Positions 23,883 to 33,551 of a DNA stretch of 64,000 nucleotides are shown here, one piece after another (the first letter of the stretch is position 1; every line of letters starts with the position of its first letter). The DNA is taken from contig NZ_JWLL01000009.1 in the NCBI RefSeq assembly GCF_000814025.1, positions 173,852 to 237,851 on the forward strand, written 5' to 3'. The position numbers and the translations under genes are program-made. Source of the DNA: Tateyamaria sp. ANG-S1. GTDB lineage: Bacteria; Pseudomonadota; Alphaproteobacteria; Rhodobacterales; Rhodobacteraceae. Below the pieces are notes generated by a model, which saw only the letters and a program-made list of their open reading frames with translations, searched no databases and had not been told where the DNA came from.

Positions 23883-25697
23883 ATGGACGATCAGAACAAG
23901 AACCTCATTCTTGCAACGGCGCTCAGTTTCCTTGTCATTCTGGTGTGGTTCGTGGTGTTTCCCCCCCCCGAACCCGACGTTCCCCTGGACGCAGCAGCGC
24001 CGACGACGGCGCAAACCGACGATGCGGGCACAGTGCCAGCCGCACCCCCGGCACCGGGCGCCCCTCAAACCGCATCCGAGGCAGCCACCGAAACCGCAGA
24101 TGCGCCCCGCATCGACATCGAAACCGACCGCGTGGCGGGCTCGATCTCACTCCTTGGCGGCCGCATCGACGACCTGCAACTCAAAGACTACCGTGTCAGC
24201 CAGGAACCCGGCGCCGACATCGTAACGATGCTGTCGCCCGTTGGCTCTGCGGATGCCTATTATGCCGTCTACGGCTGGGCGCCCGGGGGCGGTCTCGATG
24301 CAGATGCCGTACCCGGCCCGAACACGCTTTGGACCCAATCAGGGGGCGACACCCTCGGCGTCGGCTCCCCCGTCACGCTGTCATGGGACAATGGCACTGG
24401 CCTGGTCTTTGAACGCGAAATCAGCATCGACGCCGATTTCATGTTCAGCATCACCCAGTCGGTGACCAACAACGGCGACACGACCGTCCGCGCAGCACCT
24501 TACGGCATGCTGACACGCCACGGCGAGCCGTCCGATCTCAAGAACTTTTTCATCCTGCATGAAGGTGCGGTTGCCATGGCCGATGGCGAACTGGCCGAAA
24601 CCGATTGGGACGAAATCCCCGATGCCAGCGTCGATCCCGCCTGGGGCCGCCCCGCCATTGTGACCGAAGGCGTCACACAAGGCTGGATCGGCTTCACCGA
24701 CCACTACTGGCAGTCGATCCTGGTCCCCACCGGCGTGCAAAGCTTCGACCAGGCGCTCACCTATGACCCGCGCAGCGATGTCTACCGCGCCGTCACCCGC
24801 CTGCCCGCGCAGGATGTGGCCGTCGGTGCAACCGTGGCCATCCAAACGCAACTTTTCGCGGGCGCCAAGGAATGGGAAGCCATCCGCGAATACCAGGCCG
24901 CGGGCGTCGAGGGTTTTATCGACAGCATCGACTGGGGCTGGTTCTTCTTCCTGACCAAGCCCATCTTCTGGCTGCTGCACGAACTGAACCTGCTGATCGG
25001 CAACATGGGCTGGGCCATCATCGGCCTCACGCTCATCATCAAAGCCGTGCTCGTCCCTCTCGCCTTCAAATCCTACGTCTCCATGGCGAAGATGAAGGAA
25101 CTCCAGCCGCAGATGGAGGAGCTGAAAGAGCGCGCAGGCGACGACAAGCAGAAACTCCAGCAAGGCATGATGGAGCTCTACAAGAAGGAAAAGGTGAACC
25201 CCGCCGCGGGCTGTCTGCCGATCCTTCTGCAGATCCCGATCTTCTTCTCGCTCTACAAGGTGATCTTCGTCACGATCGAGCTGCGCCACGCGCCCTTCTT
25301 CGGCCCCTTCCAGGACCTCAGTGCGCCTGACCCCACCTCGATCATCAACCTCTTTGGCCTCCTGCCGAACGAAGCACCCGATCCGACCAGCTTCATGGCG
25401 CTCATCTTCATCGGCATCCTGCCGATCCTCCTGGGCATCTCCATGTGGCTGCAACAAAAGCTGAACCCGGCGCCCACCGACCCCACGCAACAGATGATCT
25501 TTGCCTGGATGCCCTGGGTCTTCATGTTCATGCTGGGCGGTTTTGCCAGTGGCCTCGTCGTCTACTGGATCGCCAACAACGTGATCACGTTCACCCAGCA
25601 ATACCTGATCATGCGCAGCCAGGGCTACAAACCCGACCTAATGGGCAACATCACCAGCGGCTTCAAGAAGAAGCAGGCCGAGGACGCCAAGAAGTGA
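23883..25697 (+). CDS. yidC: Membrane protein insertase YidC
   Basis: The 604-aa protein has the N-terminal anchor ILATALSFLVILVWFVVFPP, a Pro/Ala-rich linker, a large periplasmic P1 domain (about 75-350) and the conserved 60-kDa insertase core with five helices (GNMGWAIIGLTLIIKAVLVP, ... AAGCLPILLQIPIFFSLYKV ... GLVVYWIANNVITFTQQYLI). It inserts membrane proteins alone or with SecYEG. The stop overlaps the MOSC start (GTGA). The ATG at 23883 was chosen because the upstream extension is not family-like. Confidence 0.95.
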   Translation: MDDQNKNLILATALSFLVILVWFVVFPPPEPDVPLDAAAPTTAQTDDAGTVPAAPPAPGAPQTASEAATETADAPRIDIETDRVAGSISLLGGRIDDLQLKDYRVSQEPGADIVTMLSPVGSADAYYAVYGWAPGGGLDADAVPGPNTLWTQSGGDTLGVGSPVTLSWDNGTGLVFEREISIDADFMFSITQSVTNNGDTTVRAAPYGMLTRHGEPSDLKNFFILHEGAVAMADGELAETDWDEIPDASVDPAWGRPAIVTEGVTQGWIGFTDHYWQSILVPTGVQSFDQALTYDPRSDVYRAVTRLPAQDVAVGATVAIQTQLFAGAKEWEAIREYQAAGVEGFIDSIDWGWFFFLTKPIFWLLHELNLLIGNMGWAIIGLTLIIKAVLVPLAFKSYVSMAKMKELQPQMEELKERAGDDKQKLQQGMMELYKKEKVNPAAGCLPILLQIPIFFSLYKVIFVTIELRHAPFFGPFQDLSAPDPTSIINLFGLLPNEAPDPTSFMALIFIGILPILLGISMWLQQKLNPAPTDPTQQMIFAWMPWVFMFMLGGFASGLVVYWIANNVITFTQQYLIMRSQGYKPDLMGNITSGFKKKQAEDAKK

Positions 25698-26425
25698 CCG
25701 GCACCCTCGCCCATATCTGGCGGCACCCGATCAAAGGGATCGGGTCCGAAGCCTGTGAGCGCGCTGACCTTACCCCGGATCAGGCCGTTGTGGGCGATCG
25801 GGCATGGGCGCTCCTGAACGCTGAGGCCGAAGATACAGACGCCTGGCAACCGCGCCGCAACTTCCTGCAAGTGGCCTCCGGTCCGGCCCTCGCGGCTGTC
25901 GGCGCAGTGTCCACGGCGGACGGCGTGCTGCTCACGCACCCCGACCGCGCCCCACTGGACTTCAAACCAGAAACCGACCCGACAGCCCTCGGCACATGGG
26001 TCGGCGACCTCTGGCCAGGCAACCGCCCCGGCCCCGCCCGGCTGGTCAAATCCCCGACCCAAGGCATGACGGATGTCGAGTTTGCCTCCGTCTCCATCGG
26101 CAACCTCTCGTCGCTCCGCGCGCTCAGCCAAAAGGCAGGCATGCACATCGACATGCGCCGCTTCCGCATCAACCTCTGGCTCGACGGCCTCGCCCCATGG
26201 GCAGAGATTGACCTGCTCAGCGGCGACATCACCCTCGGCGGCGCGACGCTCTCACCGGTCGAACCCATCGAGCGCTGCCGCGCCCCCGACGCCAACCCGC
26301 AAAACGGCCAGCGCGACATCGGCATGCTCCGCGCTCTCGAAGATGGCTGGGACACACGTAATTTCGGCGTCTATTTCAAAGTAAAATCCGGCGGCACCGT
26401 CGCCGTCGGCGACACACTGCAATGA
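25694..26425 (+). CDS. MOSC domain-containing protein
   Basis: The 243-aa protein starts at GTG, coupled to yidC by a GTGA overlap. Its N-terminus LAHIWRHPIKGIGSEAC is the beta-barrel opening of MOSC proteins, and the C-terminal part LSPVEPIERCRAPDANPQNG contains the conserved Cys that binds or transfers sulfur in this family. MOSC proteins act in molybdenum-cofactor or sulfur-carrier chemistry. The stop overlaps the next start (ATGA). The exact substrate is unknown. Confidence 0.88.
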   Translation: MTGTLAHIWRHPIKGIGSEACERADLTPDQAVVGDRAWALLNAEAEDTDAWQPRRNFLQVASGPALAAVGAVSTADGVLLTHPDRAPLDFKPETDPTALGTWVGDLWPGNRPGPARLVKSPTQGMTDVEFASVSIGNLSSLRALSQKAGMHIDMRRFRINLWLDGLAPWAEIDLLSGDITLGGATLSPVEPIERCRAPDANPQNGQRDIGMLRALEDGWDTRNFGVYFKVKSGGTVAVGDTLQ

Positions 26426-27072
26426 TACTCCCCTTCCCCATCGCCGAAACACCCGACCCGCAAACTGCGGAACAGGGCCGCATCCTCTTCGCGGGCGAAA
26501 CCGAGTTCGTCAAAGGGGTGGTCGCCATGTCCGGCCTGCCCCCCGCCGACCGGCTCGAGGTCTGCTTTGCCGGGCGCTCGAATGTGGGCAAGTCGTCCCT
26601 CATCAACGCACTGACGGGACGCAAAGGGCTTGCGCGCGCCTCAAACACGCCGGGCCGCACGCAGGAAATCAACTACTTCACCGCAGGCGACGACCACTAC
26701 CTCGTCGACCTGCCAGGCTACGGCTACGCCAACGCCCCCCTACCGGTGGTCGAAAAGTGGCAGCGCCTCCTGAAACAGTACCTGTCCGGCCGCCAAACCC
26801 TACGCCGCGCCTTTGTCCTCATCGACGCGCGCCACGGGATCAAGAAGGTGGATGAGGATATCCTCAAACTCCTCGACAACTCCGCCGTCACCTTCCAATG
26901 CGTTCTGACCAAGGCGGACAAAGTGAAGGCCAAGGACCGCGAGGCGGTACTGGCGCAGGTCCGACAAGCGCTGTCCAAACACCCAGCAGCCTTCCCCGAA
27001 ATCGTGCTCACCAGCAGCGAAAAGGGCGACGGCATAGAAACCCTCCGCGCCATCATCGCCACGCTCGAATAG
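26422..27072 (+). CDS. yihA: Ribosome biogenesis GTP-binding protein YihA/YsxC (EngB)
   Basis: The 216-aa GTPase has the G1 box GRSNVGKS (51-58), the G2 Thr in [10 protein letters not shown], the G3 box DLPGYG, the G4 box TKAD and a late SSEKGDG. It is needed for 50S subunit assembly. It is the third gene in an overlapping yidC-MOSC-yihA set. Confidence 0.95.
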   Translation: MILPFPIAETPDPQTAEQGRILFAGETEFVKGVVAMSGLPPADRLEVCFAGRSNVGKSSLINALTGRKGLARASNTPGRTQEINYFTAGDDHYLVDLPGYGYANAPLPVVEKWQRLLKQYLSGRQTLRRAFVLIDARHGIKKVDEDILKLLDNSAVTFQCVLTKADKVKAKDREAVLAQVRQALSKHPAAFPEIVLTSSEKGDGIETLRAIIATLE

Positions 27073-27085
27073 CCGGACAACCACG

Positions 27086-27122
27086 CCACGCGGTCCCCTC
27101 CCCATGGGGGAGGGCCAGGGTG
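27086..27122. repeat. Palindromic GC-rich intergenic element
   Basis: The stretch ccctccccatgggggaggg followed by ccagggtggggg forms a strong hairpin between yihA and argB. It has the look of dispersed intergenic repeats in alphaproteobacteria, but I found no second copy in this window. Confidence 0.4.
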
Positions 27123-27193
27123 GGGGCAGGACATGTCTTGCGCGCCAGCGCGCAATTCCGGATAAGCGGCGAAACCGCCAAGGCCGCAACAAG

Positions 27194-28057
27194 ATGAAGA
27201 CGCAAAACATGAACCGCGACTGGATCGCCACCGCCCGCACGCTCAGTCAGGCGCTGCCCTACATGCAGCGCTACACCGGCGCGACCGTCGTCATCAAGCT
27301 CGGCGGTCACGCCATGGGCTCGGACGAGGCGATGGAGAGCTTTGCCAATGACGTCGTCCTGATGCGGCAGGTGGGTGTGAACCCGGTCATCGTCCACGGC
27401 GGCGGCCCCATGATCAACGACATGCTCAAGCGGCTCGATATCAAATCCGACTTCGTGAACGGCAAGCGTGTGACGGACGCGGCCACCATGGAAGTGGTTG
27501 AAATGGTGCTGTCGGGTGTGGTCAACAAACGGATCGTCCAAGCCATTAACCGCGCAGGCGGCAAGGCCGTGGGCCTGTCGGGCAAGGACGCCAACCTGAT
27601 CACCTGCGATCAGACGGACGCCGCCCTCGGCCTCGTAGGCACACCGGCGCAGATGGACCCAACGATCCTGTCCACCCTCTTCGAACGCTCCATGATTCCC
27701 GTCATTGCGCCCCTCGGCGCGGGCAAGAACGGCGAAACCTACAACATCAACGGCGACACCGCCGCCGGCGCCATCGCGGGGGCACTCAAGGCTGACCGCC
27801 TGCTCCTGCTCACCGACGTCTCCGGAGTCAAAAACGCCGAAGGTGAAGTCGTCACAGAACTCACCGCCGACCAAATCCGCGACCTGACCGCAAACGGCAC
27901 CATCGCAGGCGGCATGATCCCAAAGACAGAAACCGCGCTCGACGCCATAGCAAGCGGCGTGCGTGCGGTCGTCATCCTCGACGGACGCGCGCCAAATGCC
28001 TGTCTTCTCGAACTTTTCACCGACCACGGCGCAGGCTCCATCATCCGCCCACGCTGA
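27194..28057 (+). CDS. argB: Acetylglutamate kinase
   Basis: The 287-aa amino-acid-kinase protein phosphorylates N-acetyl-L-glutamate, the second step of arginine synthesis. Visible blocks are [23 protein letters not shown], the substrate-binding [29 protein letters not shown], and [11 protein letters not shown] near the C-terminus. The ATG at 27194 was preferred; an ATG at 27209 is also in frame. Confidence 0.96.
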   Translation: MKTQNMNRDWIATARTLSQALPYMQRYTGATVVIKLGGHAMGSDEAMESFANDVVLMRQVGVNPVIVHGGGPMINDMLKRLDIKSDFVNGKRVTDAATMEVVEMVLSGVVNKRIVQAINRAGGKAVGLSGKDANLITCDQTDAALGLVGTPAQMDPTILSTLFERSMIPVIAPLGAGKNGETYNINGDTAAGAIAGALKADRLLLLTDVSGVKNAEGEVVTELTADQIRDLTANGTIAGGMIPKTETALDAIASGVRAVVILDGRAPNACLLELFTDHGAGSIIRPR

Positions 28058-28114
28058 CACAAACGTGTCCGCGCGCCGCATTGCCTGACACGGGCGACGC
28101 GGTAGATATGGGTC

Positions 28115-28909
28115 ATGGAAAACGAAACCCTGATCCGTTTGAGCGTCTTCATCGGCCTCTTTGCACTCTTTGCACTGACCGAGGCGATCCTGCCCCGCCG
28201 TACCCGCACCCAATCGCGCAAGCAACGCTGGGTCACAAACTGGGGTATCACCATCGCCAACACGATCTTCATCCGGATCATGGCATTCCTCTTGCCGGTC
28301 CTCGCCGTCGGTGCCGCCATCGACGCCAGCACCCAAGGCTGGGGCCTGTTCAATGCACTCTCGCTGCCCGTCTGGATCGAAATCGTCGTGGCCATCCTGA
28401 TCCTAGACTTCATCATCTGGGCGCAGCACCTGATCACCCACAAGGTCCCGCTCCTCTGGCGCCTTCACCGCGTCCATCACGCCGACGTGGACATGGACGT
28501 GACCACCGCCATCCGCTTTCACCCGATCGAAATTGGCCTGTCCATGCTGATCAAGATCGGCGCCGTCTACCTGCTCGGCCCCGCCGCCCTCGCCGTGATC
28601 CTGTTCGAGATCATCCTGAACGGCACCGCCATGTTCAACCACGCCAACATCCGCCTGCCCCTCTGGCTCGACGCCATCGTGCGGCGGGTTTTGGTCACGC
28701 CCGACATGCACCGCGTCCACCACTCGGTCCACCGGCACGAGCATGACAGCAACTACGGCTTCTCCCTGTCGATCTGGGACCGCATGTTCGGCACCTATAT
28801 CGCGCAGCCCGAGGCCGGGCATGACGACATGCAGGTGGGTCTCGAATGGCAAGACGACCGCCCTGCCAAGCTCGGCTGGTCCCTCGCCCTCCCCTTCGCC
28901 CGGAAATGA
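28115..28909 (+). CDS. Sterol desaturase/fatty acid hydroxylase family protein
   Basis: The 264-aa membrane protein has four or so helices and the eight-His di-iron motifs of the family: HLITH near residue 109, HRVHHADVDMD, and HRVHHSVHRHEHD near the C-terminus. Such enzymes introduce hydroxyls or double bonds into lipids. The stop overlaps the ferredoxin-like gene start (ATGA). That gene could supply electrons, but this is inference. Confidence 0.9.
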   Translation: MENETLIRLSVFIGLFALFALTEAILPRRTRTQSRKQRWVTNWGITIANTIFIRIMAFLLPVLAVGAAIDASTQGWGLFNALSLPVWIEIVVAILILDFIIWAQHLITHKVPLLWRLHRVHHADVDMDVTTAIRFHPIEIGLSMLIKIGAVYLLGPAALAVILFEIILNGTAMFNHANIRLPLWLDAIVRRVLVTPDMHRVHHSVHRHEHDSNYGFSLSIWDRMFGTYIAQPEAGHDDMQVGLEWQDDRPAKLGWSLALPFARK

Positions 28910-29520
28910 CACTTCAGGATGTCGCCGCGGCAGTGAGGCCACATGGCCTGATGGTCATGGGTCACAGCGGCAACCGCATCCTGATTGGCACCGACGCAGG
29001 CTGGTGGGACGTCTTCACGCAAAGCCCCGAATACCTTAAAAAGGTCAAAGATCCCGTCGACACGTGGTCCAAGCGTGTCATGGGCGGCATCGCGAAAGAG
29101 ATGGGGGCGAAGGCCCACTACCCATCCGACGGCCCACCCTACGCCCCCTTCATCGCGTGGGCGCTCGACACGGGCCGTTTCTGGCAAAGCCCAACCGGCA
29201 TGATGATCCACGAAACAGCCGGTTTAATGATTTCTTTACGTTGCGCGCTTGAATTCATTGAAGAATTTCAATCTGTCCCCGCGGGGACAAATCCATGCAC
29301 CTCCTGCTCCACCAAACCCTGCGTCTCCGCCTGCCCCGTAGACGCCCTGTCAGACGCCCATTTCTACGACGTCCCAGCCTGTAAGGCGTATCTCGATACG
29401 CCCGAGGGCACGACCTGCATGACAGGCGGCTGCCTCGCCCGCCGTGCCTGCCCGGTCAGCCAGTCTTTCGCCCGACCCGAGGCGCAATCAGCCTTCCACA
29501 TGCGAGCATTCGTCGGATGA
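28906..29520 (+). CDS. Ferredoxin-like 4Fe-4S protein
   Basis: The 204-aa protein has a C-terminal region with cysteines spaced for iron-sulfur clusters: CTSCSTKPCVSACPVDA and, later, CMTGGCLARRACPVS. The N-terminal half is QueG-like in flavour (GHSGNRILIGTDAG) but the protein is much shorter than epoxyqueuosine reductase. It is coupled to the sterol desaturase gene and to sixA by four-base overlaps. It may act as an electron donor. Confidence 0.82.
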   Translation: MTLQDVAAAVRPHGLMVMGHSGNRILIGTDAGWWDVFTQSPEYLKKVKDPVDTWSKRVMGGIAKEMGAKAHYPSDGPPYAPFIAWALDTGRFWQSPTGMMIHETAGLMISLRCALEFIEEFQSVPAGTNPCTSCSTKPCVSACPVDALSDAHFYDVPACKAYLDTPEGTTCMTGGCLARRACPVSQSFARPEAQSAFHMRAFVG

Positions 29521-30011
29521 CCCGCACACTCATCCTCATGCGCCACGCGAAGTCCAGTTGGGACCATCCCAACCTCACTGACCACGACCGCCCGCTCAAT
29601 GACAGGGGCATCGCATCGGCCAAGGCCATGGGACAATGGCTGCGGGACAACGGGCACCTGCCGGACGCAGCCGTCAGTTCCAGCAGCGAACGCACCGGGC
29701 AGACCTTCCTCGGCTTAGGCCTAGACATCCCCATCACCTTCACCCGCGCGCTCTACCATGCCGGACCAGAGGTGATAATGGAGGTCCTGCAAGAACAAAA
29801 CGCGGAAACAGTTCTGATGCTTGGGCACAACCCAGGTATTGCCGACTTCGCCGACCGCCTCGTCGCGCAACCGCCAAGGCATCCCAGATTTGCCGACTAC
29901 CCAACCTGCGCCACGACTGTGATCCGCTTCGATGTCGAGGGCTGGAACGACATCGGCTGGCGCGAGGGCCAGCCGATTGATTTCGCGATACCGCGAGAGG
30001 TGATGGGGTAA
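29517..30011 (+). CDS. sixA: SixA-like histidine phosphatase
   Basis: The 164-aa histidine-phosphatase-superfamily protein has the RHG-type motif LILMRHAKSSW with the nucleophile His10, and a second His in MLGHNPGI. Relatives remove phosphate from phosphohistidine in signalling proteins; some act on other substrates. The ATG overlaps the upstream stop. A palindrome follows before the convergent bzt operon. Confidence 0.85.
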   Translation: MTRTLILMRHAKSSWDHPNLTDHDRPLNDRGIASAKAMGQWLRDNGHLPDAAVSSSSERTGQTFLGLGLDIPITFTRALYHAGPEVIMEVLQEQNAETVLMLGHNPGIADFADRLVAQPPRHPRFADYPTCATTVIRFDVEGWNDIGWREGQPIDFAIPREVMG

Positions 30012-30034
30012 GGCGGATCCTGATCCGCCTTACG
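30009..30034. repeat. Palindromic intergenic repeat (gtaaggcggat type)
   Basis: A perfect inverted repeat (gtaaggcggatc / gatccgccttac, 12-bp arms) overlaps the sixA stop, between convergent sixA and bztD. A related element lies at 59267-59290, so this is a dispersed repeat that may also serve as a terminator. Confidence 0.6.
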
Positions 30035-30036
30035 TG

Positions 30037-30837
30037 TCAGTGCCCCAAGATCTGGCTCAGGAACAATTGCGTCCGCGGGGACTTCGGATTGTTGAAGAAC
30101 TCTTCGGGCTCGTTCTGTTCGACGATCTGGCCCTCATCCATAAAGATCACGCGGTTCGCCACCTGACGGGCAAAGCCCATCTCGTGCGTCACGCACAGCA
30201 TGGTCATCCCCTCTTCGGCAAGCTCAACCATAGTGTCGAGCACCTCTTTGATCATCTCAGGGTCCAGCGCCGATGTGGGCTCGTCAAACAGCATGATCCG
30301 CGGCCGCATGCAGAGCGAGCGGGCAATGGCCACACGCTGCTGCTGACCACCGGAGAGCTGGCCGGGATACTTGTCGGCCTGGTCGGGGATCTTCACCTTT
30401 TCCAGGAAGTGCATCGCCGTTTCCTCGGCTTCCTTCTTGGGCGTCTTGCGCACCCAGATCGGGGCCAGCGTGCAGTTTTCCAGGATCGTCAGATGCGGGA
30501 ACAGGTTGAAGTGCTGGAAGCACATACCAACCTCTGACCGGATCTTGTCGATGTTCTTGAGGTCCGAGGACAGGACCGTCCCATCGACAGTGATCGTGCC
30601 CTGCTGATGTTCTTCCAGCGCGTTGATGCAGCGGATCAATGTGGATTTGCCCGACCCCGAAGGGCCCGCAATCACGATCCGCTCGCCGCGATAAACCGTC
30701 AGGTCGATGTCGCGCAGCACGTGGAAGGTGCCATACCACTTGTTCATCTTGTCGATGGATACGGCCACTTCGTCAGACACATTGGCCGCCACGTGGGGCA
30801 GATCGGTGTTGGGCAGGTTTGTTGTTGTCTCAGTCAT
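30037..30837 (-). CDS. bztD: Glutamate/glutamine/aspartate/asparagine ABC transporter ATP-binding protein
   Basis: The 266-aa ABC ATPase has Walker A GPSGSGKS, the signature [15 protein letters not shown], Walker [15 protein letters not shown], and the H-loop [10 protein letters not shown]. It is the fourth gene of the bztABCD operon and powers uptake of acidic amino acids and their amides. The ATG at 30837 with an upstream aaggagtgg gives the family start. Confidence 0.95.
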   Translation of the reverse strand: MTETTTNLPNTDLPHVAANVSDEVAVSIDKMNKWYGTFHVLRDIDLTVYRGERIVIAGPSGSGKSTLIRCINALEEHQQGTITVDGTVLSSDLKNIDKIRSEVGMCFQHFNLFPHLTILENCTLAPIWVRKTPKKEAEETAMHFLEKVKIPDQADKYPGQLSGGQQQRVAIARSLCMRPRIMLFDEPTSALDPEMIKEVLDTMVELAEEGMTMLCVTHEMGFARQVANRVIFMDEGQIVEQNEPEEFFNNPKSPRTQLFLSQILGH

Positions 30838-30850
30838 TGTTACCCACTCC

Positions 30851-32149
30851 TTAACGGTGGTCTGTCGCAAGCTGGCGTTCCAGCCATTGCGAGTATTGCG
30901 AGATGCCGTAGCAGACGACGAAGAACAGCAGCGAGGCAAAGCCCAGCAGTTCCCAGTAAACGCCGTTCCACTCTTGCGCAGAAAGGATCGGTCCGCGGAT
31001 CATACCCACCAGGTCGAACATCGAGATCACCGACACCAGCGTCGTGTCCTTGAACAGACCCACGGCCACGTTCACGATGCCCGGAATCGAGATCTTGAGC
31101 GCTTGCGGCAGGATGATCAGACGCATGGCCTGCGGATAGTCGAGGCCCAGGCTGTCCGCCGCCTCGTACTGCCCGCGCGGCAGGGCAGCGAGGCCACCCC
31201 GGATCACCTCGGCAATATAGGCAGCCGAGAACATGGTGATCATGATCACCACGCGCAGGAACAGATCCACGGTGCTGTTCGGCGGGAAGAAAAAGGCCAG
31301 CATCACTGATGCCACGAAGAGCAAAGTGATGAGGGGCACGCCCCGCACGAACTCGATAAAGACCACGCAGATCCACTTGATGATCGGCATGTCGGACTGA
31401 CGGCCCAGCGCCAGCACAATGCCCAGCGGGATCGACAGCGACACGCAGGTCACGCCGAGCATCATGTTCAGCATGAAGCCACCAAGGTCACGGCTGGGCA
31501 CATAGCGCAGCATCGCGTTGGCATTGGCATTGTCGGGGATGAGCCAGCCGCCAATCGTCCAGACCACGATGGCCACGATCACGGCACCGAAAAAGCCCGC
31601 TGCAAAGCTCGATGTGCTGAACTTCTGGAACACGAAGTAGCCTGCAACAAAGCCGACCAGCGCCAGAAGCGGTGTCAAAATCGTGCCACCCCAGATCAGC
31701 CAAAAGGCGACGAAGGGGTAGAGCGCGGTGATGATCAGCAGCTTGCGCGGCAACGTGTAGATCAGCACCGGCAGAGCTGCGACAAACAGCAGGATCAGGG
31801 CCAGGTTCGGGCGCCAGTATTCGGCGGCCGGGTACTTGAACCCATAAAGCAGTTGGTGAACCCGCTCCGTCAGGACCGAGAAACAACCGCCCCGAACCCC
31901 GTCCAGCACTTCACGGCATTCCGCGAGGCTCTTGGTGGTCCAGACCCCGTTGAAGATCCACGGCAGCGATGACGCCAGGATCGAATAAATCGCATAGAGC
32001 GACAGCAGCGTCAGCACCGTGCCCCAGACACCGTTGAACAGGTTGGCGCGCAGCCAGCCGACCAGTCCGACCTCGGACGCGGGCGGCGGGGATGGGGGGA
32101 GTTGTGTGTCGCGGACGTAAGCGACGGTTTGTGCGTGTGTATCGCTCAT
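30851..32149 (-). CDS. bztC: Amino-acid ABC transporter permease BztC
   Basis: The 432-aa permease has a longer N-terminal part with extra helices than typical His/Glu permeases, as in the Rhodobacter Bzt system. The conserved EAA loop is [20 protein letters not shown] in the C-terminal domain. It should pair with BztB to form the translocation pore. It follows bztB by one base and precedes bztD by 13. Confidence 0.93.
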   Translation of the reverse strand: MSDTHAQTVAYVRDTQLPPSPPPASEVGLVGWLRANLFNGVWGTVLTLLSLYAIYSILASSLPWIFNGVWTTKSLAECREVLDGVRGGCFSVLTERVHQLLYGFKYPAAEYWRPNLALILLFVAALPVLIYTLPRKLLIITALYPFVAFWLIWGGTILTPLLALVGFVAGYFVFQKFSTSSFAAGFFGAVIVAIVVWTIGGWLIPDNANANAMLRYVPSRDLGGFMLNMMLGVTCVSLSIPLGIVLALGRQSDMPIIKWICVVFIEFVRGVPLITLLFVASVMLAFFFPPNSTVDLFLRVVIMITMFSAAYIAEVIRGGLAALPRGQYEAADSLGLDYPQAMRLIILPQALKISIPGIVNVAVGLFKDTTLVSVISMFDLVGMIRGPILSAQEWNGVYWELLGFASLLFFVVCYGISQYSQWLERQLATDHR

Positions 32150-32150
32150 C

Positions 32151-33383
32151 TCACCGCTCCTTCAGCTTCACAGAGGTGTTGTAGACGTTCATCACCGCCG
32201 AGATCAGCAAGCTGATCGTGAGGTAGAACAGCATCAGCAGAAGGACGCATTCGATGGCCCGGCCCGTCTGGTTCAGCGTGATGCCCCCCAACGTGCCGGT
32301 GATGTCCATGTAGCCCACGGCAATCGCCAGCGACGAGTTCTTGGTGATGTTCAGATACTGCGAGATCAGCGGCGGGATGATGACCCGCAAGGCTTGCGGC
32401 AGGATCACAAGGTTCATGATCCGACCGGGCCGCAGTCCAAGCGACGCCGCGGCCTCGCTCTGACCCTTGTTGATGGCCTGGATGCCTGCGCGCACGTTTT
32501 CAGCGATGAACGCGCCGGTGTAGATCGCAAGCGCGAACCAAAGCGCAATCAGCGATCCGCGAATGGTCAGGCCACCGCCGAAGTTGAAGCCACGCAGCGC
32601 GGGAATGTCCCAGCTCAGGCCCATGATCGTCAGCAAGACGATCAACGGCACAAACCAGATGGCCAGCGTGAAATACCACGTCGTCGGACGCACACCCGTC
32701 AATTCCTGTTTGGCACTGGCCCATGCGCCCAGTGCCTTGGCCCCGAAGAAGGAGCCGACCAGCCCCAGCAGGATCAAGAGCCACCCCATGGCCGCCGATC
32801 CGAAGAGCGGATTGCCGAGGATGGGCGCAGGCACATAGACGCCGCGATTGGTGAAGGCGAAAAGACCCAGCAACATGGTGGCGTCAGGCTCGTCCCCGCG
32901 GAACGCGCGGGGGGCGGGCATGACGGCCGTCATGATGGTGAAGATGATGATGATCCAGATCAGGACCGGCACGTTGCGGAACGCTTCGACATAGGCCGAC
33001 ATCAGCTTGGACACGAGCCAGTTGTTCGACAGGCGCAGAACGCCCGCGATCACCCCCAGCACAGTGGCCGAAACGCAGGCGAGGAACGCCACCAGCAGCG
33101 TGTTCAGCACACCCACCACAGTCGCCCGCCAATGCGTGGACTGGCTGGTGTATTCAATCAGACGCTGGTTGATGTCGTAGCCCGCAGGCTCGCCCAGAAA
33201 CGCCCAACTCAGGGACAGGCCCTGATCGCGCAGGTTCGCGAACATGTTGCTCATCAGGTACGCGATGGCCATCACAAGGGCCAAAAGCGCAATGAACTGA
33301 AATGTGTAAGATCTGTAGCGCGTGTCGTTGAGAAGCATCGACAGGCGGAACGACTCCTGTGGAGGGTCGGTCATCGTGGTCAT
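32151..33383 (-). CDS. bztB: Amino-acid ABC transporter permease BztB
   Basis: The 410-aa permease shows several membrane helices and the EAA-type loop AAASLGLRPGRIMNLVILPQ. It contains the long central insertion seen in BztB proteins. An ATG at 33374 is an alternative start. It lies after a 168-base gap that contains a strong hairpin following bztA. Confidence 0.93.
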   Translation of the reverse strand: MTTMTDPPQESFRLSMLLNDTRYRSYTFQFIALLALVMAIAYLMSNMFANLRDQGLSLSWAFLGEPAGYDINQRLIEYTSQSTHWRATVVGVLNTLLVAFLACVSATVLGVIAGVLRLSNNWLVSKLMSAYVEAFRNVPVLIWIIIIFTIMTAVMPAPRAFRGDEPDATMLLGLFAFTNRGVYVPAPILGNPLFGSAAMGWLLILLGLVGSFFGAKALGAWASAKQELTGVRPTTWYFTLAIWFVPLIVLLTIMGLSWDIPALRGFNFGGGLTIRGSLIALWFALAIYTGAFIAENVRAGIQAINKGQSEAAASLGLRPGRIMNLVILPQALRVIIPPLISQYLNITKNSSLAIAVGYMDITGTLGGITLNQTGRAIECVLLLMLFYLTISLLISAVMNVYNTSVKLKER

Positions 33384-33509
33384 GGAGAGGGTCCCCGTGG
33401 TTCCGACCCTTGATTTTTGTCGCGCCGAGGCGCGGGGCCGGGTTTTCAGAAGTTGGCTGTCCTTGAGGCATCTCTGCCGCTGTTTTCAGCGATCCTGTGC
33501 CCAGATGCG

Positions 33510-33541
33510 CGAGGGGCGCAGGGATGAACCTGCGCCCCTCG
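33510..33541 (-). promoter_or_regulatory. Strong hairpin between bztA and bztB
   Basis: A perfect 13-bp stem (cgaggggcgcagg / cctgcgcccctcg) with a 6-nt loop begins 11 bases after the bztA stop. With no T-run it is probably a mRNA-stabilising or partly terminating structure that raises the binding protein relative to the permeases. Confidence 0.65.
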
Positions 33542-33551
33542 GCTTGGTATC

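Noticed and set aside
24381..25601. 406-codon open frame on the minus strand opposite yidC
   Set aside because: It is rich in His/Asp/Gln low-complexity residues and is the antisense phase of a conserved gene in high-GC DNA.
27053..28336. 427-codon minus-strand frame opposite argB
   Set aside because: Antisense artefact; no motifs and it spans two plus-strand genes.
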